Origin: an uncultured Acidaminococcus sp.
GTDB taxonomy: Bacteria; Bacillota; Negativicutes; Acidaminococcales; Acidaminococcaceae
Reading direction: 5' to 3'
Assembly: GCA_900770265.1 (NCBI GenBank)
Contig: CAAGJR010000198.1
Location: 1 to 7,837 of the forward strand
Length of the DNA stretch: 7,837 bases
Of the stretch, positions 3,925 through 7,837 are shown in pieces (positions within the stretch are counted from its first letter, which is position 1; each line of letters begins with the position of its first letter). Below the pieces are notes generated by a model. It did not search any database, was not told the origin of the DNA, and worked only from the letters and a program-made list of their open reading frames with translations. Position numbers and translations under genes: made by a program.

Positions 3925-6363
3925 ATGTTAGCATCGATCAATTGGTTGAAACAATATGTAGATATCCCGGTCACCCCGGAAGTGTTGGCGGACAAGCTGA
4001 CCCGGGTGGGCCTGGAAGTGGAACAGGTGCTCCATCTGGGCGAAGGCCTGGAAGGGGTCATCACCGGCAAGGTGGCTTCCATTGAACGCCATCCCGATTC
4101 CGATCATCTGTGGGTGTGCCAGATGGACCTGGGCAAAGGTGAACTGACCCAGATCCTCACCGGGGCCCAGAACGTGCATCAGGACGACATGGTCCCTGTG
4201 GCCGTGGTGGGTTCCCATCTGCCCAGCGGCATGACTCTGAAGGCCGCCAAGATGCGGGGCCTGGATTCCAACGGCATGCTGTGCAGCGCCGAGGAACTGG
4301 GCATCGACTCCAAGCTGCTGCTGCCCGAACAGCGGGACGGCATCTTCATCCTGCCGGCGGATACCCCCATCGGTGTGGACGTGAAGGATCTGCTGGGCCT
4401 GAACGACGTGGTGCTGGACATCGACCTGACCGCCAACCGCAGCGACTGCTTCAATATGCTGGGCCTGGCCCGGGAAACGGCTGCGGTGCTGAACCAGAAA
4501 CTGCGCCTGCCCGCTCTGGATACGAAGGACGCCGCCGGCGGCAGCGTGGCTGACAACGCCAAGGTGGAAATCCAGTGCAAGGACCTGTGCACCCGGTTCG
4601 CCATGCGTATGGTGAAGAACATCAAAGTCACCGAATCCCCCGAATGGATGCAGAAGCTGCTGCGGGCTGTGAACATCCGTCCCATCAACAACGTGGTGGA
4701 CGTGACGAACTACGTGATGATGGAACTGGGCCAGCCCATGCATGCCTATGATTACGATACCGTGAAGGACCACACCTGGATCGTACGCCGGGCCAACGAA
4801 GGGGAGACCCTGGTGACCCTGGACGGCCAGAAACGGGACCTGACCCCCAACATGATCGTCATCGCCGATCCGGACAAAGCCATCGGCCTGGGCGGTGTCA
4901 TGGGCGGCCTGGCTACGGAAGTGACCGGCAAGACCGTGAACGTCATGCTGGAAGCCGCCACGTTCTACGGCCCCAGCATCCGTCACACCTCCAAGGACCT
5001 GGGCCTGCGCAGTGAAGCCTCCCAGCGGTTCGAACGGGGCGTGGACACCATCCGCGACCACGATGCCCTGAACCGGGCCGTGCACCTGCTGGAAGAAATG
5101 GGCGCCTGCGAAGCCGTTTCCGGCGTGGTGGAAGACTACCCTGTTCCTCAGGAACCGGTCCAGATCAAGGCTGTGCCCGAAGCCCTGCGCCGCCGCATCG
5201 GTACGGAAGAAATCACCGACCAGCAGATGAAGGACATCCTGGAAGGGCTGAACTTCACCGTGGCTGAACAGGCCGACGGCAGCTGGCTCGTCACCGTGCC
5301 CACCTGGCGGAACGACTGCACCTGCGATGCAGACCTGTCCGAAGAAGTGGCCCGGATGTACGGCTATGACAAGATCCCGTCCACGCTGCCGCAATTGGAT
5401 ATGGCCCGGGGCGGCCAGGCTCCCATCGAGGACGTGAAGGACAAGGTGCGCGACACTCTGACCGGCATGGGCCTGGACGAAGTCATGACCTATACGTTCA
5501 TCAACTACGGGGATTTCGACAAACTGGGGCTGCCCGCAGAAGACAGCCGCCGTCAGGCCATCCAGGTCATCAACCCCATCAGCGACGACTTCAAGACCAT
5601 GCGTACCACGTTGGTGCCCAGCCTGCTGAACACCGCCGCCTACAACCAGGCCCGGCAGACCGACCGGATCGCCCTGTTCGAACTGGGCCGGGTGTTCCTG
5701 CCCAAGGCCCTGCCCCTGACGGAACAGCCGACGGAAAAGACCCGTCTGTGCATCGTTCTCTCCGGCAAACGGAACGAACTGAACTGGACCGAAAGCAAGG
5801 ATGCTGTGGACTTCTTCGATTTGAAGGGCGCCCTGGAACAGGTGCTGGAAGTGCTGCAGGCCACCGGCGTGACCTATGCTGCGCCGAAAGAACTGTTCCT
5901 GCACCCCGGCAAGAGCTGCACCGTACTGCACAACGGCAAGGAAGTGGGCTTCATGGGGGCCCTGCATCCCCAGGTCCAGGATCGGTTCAGCCTGAGCGCT
6001 GAAACGTATGTGCTGGAAGTGGATCTGAGCAGCTTCGTGGACGATGCCGAAAAGGTTCCGCAATTCACCCACATCCCGCAGTTCCCCAGCACCAGCCGGG
6101 ATATCGCTGTGGTGGTGCCCGTGAACGTGAGCGCCGTGGACCTGATGGCCGAGATCCGCACCCAGGCCGGCCCGCTGCTGCAGGACGTGCGCCTGTTCGA
6201 CGTGTACGCCGGCAAGCAGGTGAAGGAGGGCTGCAAGTCTGTGGCCTTCAGCCTGACGTTCCAGGACCTGAACCGGACCCTGAAGGATAAGGAAGTCAAC
6301 GACATCATCGCCCAGGTGGTGAAGAAGGTCCAGGAGAAGTTCGAGGCCGAGCTGAGAGATTAA
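3925..6363 (+). CDS. pheT: Phenylalanyl-tRNA synthetase beta subunit
   Basis: PheT completes the synthetase, binds the tRNA and hydrolyses mischarged Tyr-tRNA-Phe. ATG 3925 lies 9 bases after GGAGG (3911-3915) and 17 bases after the pheS stop, so the two are co-transcribed and probably co-translated. The length of 812 residues fits the bacterial family. Domains in order: N-terminal helix region, EMAP/OB-type tRNA-binding domain (about 43-150, with TGAQNV at 79-84 and KMRG at 109-112), the B3/B4 editing domain (about 218-395, FERG at 369-372), B5 (about 412-487, ending near MYGYDKIP), a catalytic-like but inactive core (about 490-690), and the C-terminal FDX-ACB anticodon-binding domain (about 717-811, starting near TSRDIAVVVP). 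There is no obvious terminator after the stop; the tRNA promoter begins 14 bases later. Confidence 0.98.
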   Translation: MLASINWLKQYVDIPVTPEVLADKLTRVGLEVEQVLHLGEGLEGVITGKVASIERHPDSDHLWVCQMDLGKGELTQILTGAQNVHQDDMVPVAVVGSHLPSGMTLKAAKMRGLDSNGMLCSAEELGIDSKLLLPEQRDGIFILPADTPIGVDVKDLLGLNDVVLDIDLTANRSDCFNMLGLARETAAVLNQKLRLPALDTKDAAGGSVADNAKVEIQCKDLCTRFAMRMVKNIKVTESPEWMQKLLRAVNIRPINNVVDVTNYVMMELGQPMHAYDYDTVKDHTWIVRRANEGETLVTLDGQKRDLTPNMIVIADPDKAIGLGGVMGGLATEVTGKTVNVMLEAATFYGPSIRHTSKDLGLRSEASQRFERGVDTIRDHDALNRAVHLLEEMGACEAVSGVVEDYPVPQEPVQIKAVPEALRRRIGTEEITDQQMKDILEGLNFTVAEQADGSWLVTVPTWRNDCTCDADLSEEVARMYGYDKIPSTLPQLDMARGGQAPIEDVKDKVRDTLTGMGLDEVMTYTFINYGDFDKLGLPAEDSRRQAIQVINPISDDFKTMRTTLVPSLLNTAAYNQARQTDRIALFELGRVFLPKALPLTEQPTEKTRLCIVLSGKRNELNWTESKDAVDFFDLKGALEQVLEVLQATGVTYAAPKELFLHPGKSCTVLHNGKEVGFMGALHPQVQDRFSLSAETYVLEVDLSSFVDDAEKVPQFTHIPQFPSTSRDIAVVVPVNVSAVDLMAEIRTQAGPLLQDVRLFDVYAGKQVKEGCKSVAFSLTFQDLNRTLKDKEVNDIIAQVVKKVQEKFEAELRD

Positions 6364-6376
6364 TTTCAAAAACCTG

Positions 6377-6405
6377 TTGACAAAACTGCCAAACTATCGT
6401 ATACT
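6377..6405 (+). promoter_or_regulatory. tRNA operon promoter
   Basis: TTGACA at 6377-6382 (perfect -35) and TATACT at 6400-6405 are separated by exactly 17 bases, followed by an expected start near 6412. Its strength fits stable RNA synthesis. It lies immediately after pheT, and read-through from pheT may add to it. Confidence 0.85.
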
Positions 6406-6411
6406 AAACAA

Positions 6412-6439
6412 GTCGACAGCGCGAGAGCGTTGAAGCGAC
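6412..6439 (+). promoter_or_regulatory. Leader hairpin of the tRNA precursor
   Basis: GTCG at 6412-6415 pairs with CGAC at 6436-6439, and CAGCGC at 6417-6422 pairs with GCGTTG at 6427-6432 (one G/T wobble), closed by a GAGA tetraloop of the GNRA type. The stem begins at the predicted transcription start and ends three bases before tRNA-Asp. It may protect the 5' end or guide processing; the function is inferred. Confidence 0.45.
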
Positions 6440-6442
6440 AAC

Positions 6443-6519
6443 GGCCCAGTAGTTCAGTTGGTTAGAATGCCGCCCTGTCACGGCGGAGATCGTCGGTTCG
6501 AGTCCGTCCTGGGTCGCCA
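6443..6519 (+). tRNA. tRNA-Asp (GTC)
   Basis: The cloverleaf is complete at 77 nt: the acceptor GGCCCAG pairs with CTGGGTC, discriminator G, encoded CCA. The anticodon GTC is at 6477-6479 in the loop CTGTCAC, read from the CCGCC/GGCGG stem. The T-arm contains GGTTCGAGTCC. It is the first tRNA of the operon. Confidence 0.97.
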
Positions 6520-6521
6520 AT

Positions 6522-6596
6522 GCGGAAGTAGCTCAGTGGTAGAGCATCACCTTGCCAAGGTGGGGGTCGCGAGTTCGAATCTCGTTTTCCGCTCCA
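6522..6596 (+). tRNA. tRNA-Gly (GCC)
   Basis: At 75 nt, the acceptor GCGGAAG pairs with TTTCCGC (one G/T), discriminator T, CCA encoded. The anticodon GCC is at 6554-6556 between CACCT- and AGGTG-type stem arms, and the T-arm has GAGTTCGAATCTC. It sits two bases after tRNA-Asp. Confidence 0.97.
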
Positions 6597-6597
6597 T

Positions 6598-6671
6598 AGG
6601 AGTATAGTTCAATGGTAGAGCAACGGTCTCCAAAACCGTCGATCTGGGTTCGAATCCTAGTACTCCTGCCA
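6598..6671 (+). tRNA. tRNA-Trp (CCA)
   Basis: At 74 nt, the acceptor AGGAGTA pairs with TACTCCT, discriminator G, CCA encoded. The anticodon CCA is at 6630-6632 in the loop CTCCAAA, stem ACGGT/ACCGT, and the T-arm has GGTTCGAATCC. It is the last tRNA before the integrase side. The 3' half of such a gene is a common integration target, but no attachment duplicate can be seen within the window. Confidence 0.97.
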
Positions 6672-6779
6672 TTTGATTTTACGAAACATGACGATACAAA
6701 GCGGAATATAGCGACAGCTAAAAACCGCATGAAGACTTGTTTTACAGGCTTTCAAGTTGTTGTCATGTAACACTAAATA

Positions 6780-6794
6780 TCGTGTATTACACGA
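6780..6794. repeat. Short perfect palindrome between tRNA-Trp and the integrase
   Basis: TCGTGT at 6780-6785 and ACACGA at 6789-6794 flank ATT. It lies in the gap where an attachment site would be expected. It could be a recombinase core-type site; nothing else in the window repeats it. Confidence 0.35.
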
Positions 6795-6801
6795 ACGAAT
6801 T

Positions 6802-6840
6802 CCCCATATTTTCCCTATCTGGGAAATATGGGGATATTTT
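6802..6840 (+). terminator. Terminator of the tRNA operon
   Basis: CCCCATATTTTCCC at 6802-6815 pairs with GGGAAATATGGGG at 6821-6833 with one bulged T and loop TATCT, followed by ATATTTTTT. The T-run lies on the plus strand, so it serves the tRNA transcript. The minus strand has no T-run beyond the hairpin, so it is a poor terminator for the converging integrase gene. The partial copy ATAGGGAA at 6851-6858, inverted relative to TTCCCTAT at 6811-6818, hints at additional recombinase binding sites. Confidence 0.7.
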
Positions 6841-6903
6841 TTGCGTAAAAATAGGGAATTATATCCTGTAGAGCAAGGCAGAAAGCGACTCCTGGGGCTT
6901 TAA

Positions 6904-7837
6904 TCACTTGACAAAACGCAGAGCATCCAAGGCTTTTACAGCGCTTTCGGCCATGTCTTCCGTTACGTGCGTATAGATAGCCATTGTCGTAGTGGGATCG
7001 TTGTGTCCGACTCGCTGCATGATGGCCTTAAGTGGAACGCCCTGTTCTGCTAATAGAGAAATATGGGTGTGCCGGAAAATGTGGGTCGAAAGATTTTTTT
7101 GGCAGGGGATTTTTTTCAGCATGTGGTTCACGAAAGTAATATCTAACGGTCCTCCCTCCCTGGTGCAGAAAATCCAGCGTTCGCCGGCTTGATCGTGGGC
7201 AGTGGGGTACCAGGCCCTGCGGCGCTTGTTTTTCAACATGTAATAATCCAAGATTTCTCTGGAACGATGATCCAGGGCAACATGGCGGATAGAGTAGACG
7301 TTTTTGGGTGTCTCTCTTACCGGCTGCGCACCTTTTCCCAGGCCCCATTGCAATGTACCGTTTACGTAAAGGGAATTTCCTTCATAATCTTCATCTCTCA
7401 ATGCTGCCAGTTCTCCAAAACGGAGACCAGTAAGAGCCTGCAGTTCGCAGACGTCGGCCACTAGGGGCGAGATTTTTCGGAGTTTAGCCAGGACCTCTTT
7501 CAGTTCTGCCCGGGACAGGAATTTTTCCCGCTGGTTCTCAACAGCCTGGATACTTTTGGGCGGCCGCTTAATTTCCACCCGGTTCACCAGGTCCATGGAA
7601 CCAATGATCCCCAGCTTGTAGGCCCGATTCAAGGAGCCCCGCAGCATGGTCAGGATTTTCCCGGCATAGACAACGGAATTTTGCAGCACGATTTCATCCA
7701 ACATTTTCTGGATCATGGCCGGGGTCATCCGGCCCACCAGGGTATCTTCTGGGAAATACCTGGCAATTTTGGCTCGGACCGTCACGTAATTCTTGAAGGT
7801 GGTGGCCTTGACGAAAGCCTTCTGGGCATCCATGTAG
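6904..7837 (-). CDS. int: Tyrosine recombinase / phage integrase, 5' end outside the window
   Basis: This enzyme carries out site-specific integration and excision of a prophage or island. The frame is open to the window edge and the first ATG (7831-7833) is probably internal, because the arm-binding N-terminal domain usual in this family is missing. Numbered from that ATG (309 residues), the core-binding SAM-like domain covers about 1-95 and the catalytic domain about 105-305. The full active site is visible: R138 in TGLRFGE, K177 in ETPKNVYS, H251 and R254 in HIFRHTH, H277 in RVGHND, and the nucleophile Y287 in AIYTHV. It should be active. Its 3' end points to the tRNA cluster, as in lambda-type attP-int order, so the element extends to the right. 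Stop TGA is at 6906-6904. Confidence 0.93.
   Translation of the reverse strand, partial: YMDAQKAFVKATTFKNYVTVRAKIARYFPEDTLVGRMTPAMIQKMLDEIVLQNSVVYAGKILTMLRGSLNRAYKLGIIGSMDLVNRVEIKRPPKSIQAVENQREKFLSRAELKEVLAKLRKISPLVADVCELQALTGLRFGELAALRDEDYEGNSLYVNGTLQWGLGKGAQPVRETPKNVYSIRHVALDHRSREILDYYMLKNKRRRAWYPTAHDQAGERWIFCTREGGPLDITFVNHMLKKIPCQKNLSTHIFRHTHISLLAEQGVPLKAIMQRVGHNDPTTTMAIYTHVTEDMAESAVKALDALRFVK

Noticed and set aside
3928..6369. 813-codon open frame antisense to pheT, and a similar 354-codon frame (2870-3934) antisense to pheS
   Set aside because: Both are mirror images of strongly biased GC-rich codon use in the true genes. The products are rich in His, Gln, Gly and Ala without domain character, and there is no ribosome binding site. 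pheS and pheT have unmistakable family motifs on the plus strand.
6533..6730. 65-codon minus-strand ORF across tRNA-Gly and tRNA-Trp (contains ENEIRTRDPHLGK)
   Set aside because: This is the well-known spurious peptide obtained by translating the antisense strand of tRNA genes; the RNA genes explain the sequence fully.

Overview
The window comes from a GC-rich member of the Bacillota (Firmicutes), plausibly a gut Negativicutes species. The evidence is a phenylalanine T-box riboswitch in front of a pheS-pheT operon, tRNA genes with encoded CCA ends, type I toxin-antitoxin architecture and GC-rich interspersed palindromes. The genus cannot be settled from the sequence alone.

Left part (1-2640) is accessory DNA. 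Two about 92% identical 100-bp repeats (1-100 and 831-930) flank a 730-bp segment. That segment holds a very small hydrophobic ORF (31 codons, 343-438) arranged as a complete type I toxin-antitoxin locus: an extended -10 promoter, self-complementary 5' and 3' mRNA ends, a hairpin next to the ribosome binding site, and a convergent antisense RNA with its own strong promoter and terminator. Scattered through 1-930 and 2410-2540 is a family of short palindromes sharing a TGTAGGGG arm but with different, still perfectly paired stems. From 931 to 1961 lies a phage remnant: the C-terminal part of a minor head (MuF/SPP1 gp7-like) protein cut off at the repeat border, an AT-rich 118-codon ORF and an overlapping 79-codon ORF. 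The last two look like a toxin and its immunity gene. A terminator, a second hairpin, a small secreted-peptide ORF (possibly frameshifted into a hydrophobic tail) and another terminator follow, up to about 2330.

Middle part (2612-6363) is core genome. A sigma70 promoter drives a T-box leader with specifier UUC, a UGGU acceptor-binding bulge and a mutually exclusive terminator. pheS (340 aa) and pheT (812 aa), the two subunits of phenylalanyl-tRNA synthetase, follow 17 bases apart. Uncharged tRNA-Phe should therefore raise synthesis of its own charging enzyme.

Right part (6377-6840) is a tRNA operon (Asp-GTC, Gly-GCC, Trp-CCA) with a near-consensus promoter, a leader hairpin and a strong terminator. 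Beyond it, on the minus strand, is a tyrosine recombinase with all catalytic residues, cut by the window end. Its 3' end faces the tRNA cluster, so an integrated prophage or island probably begins at or just after tRNA-Trp.
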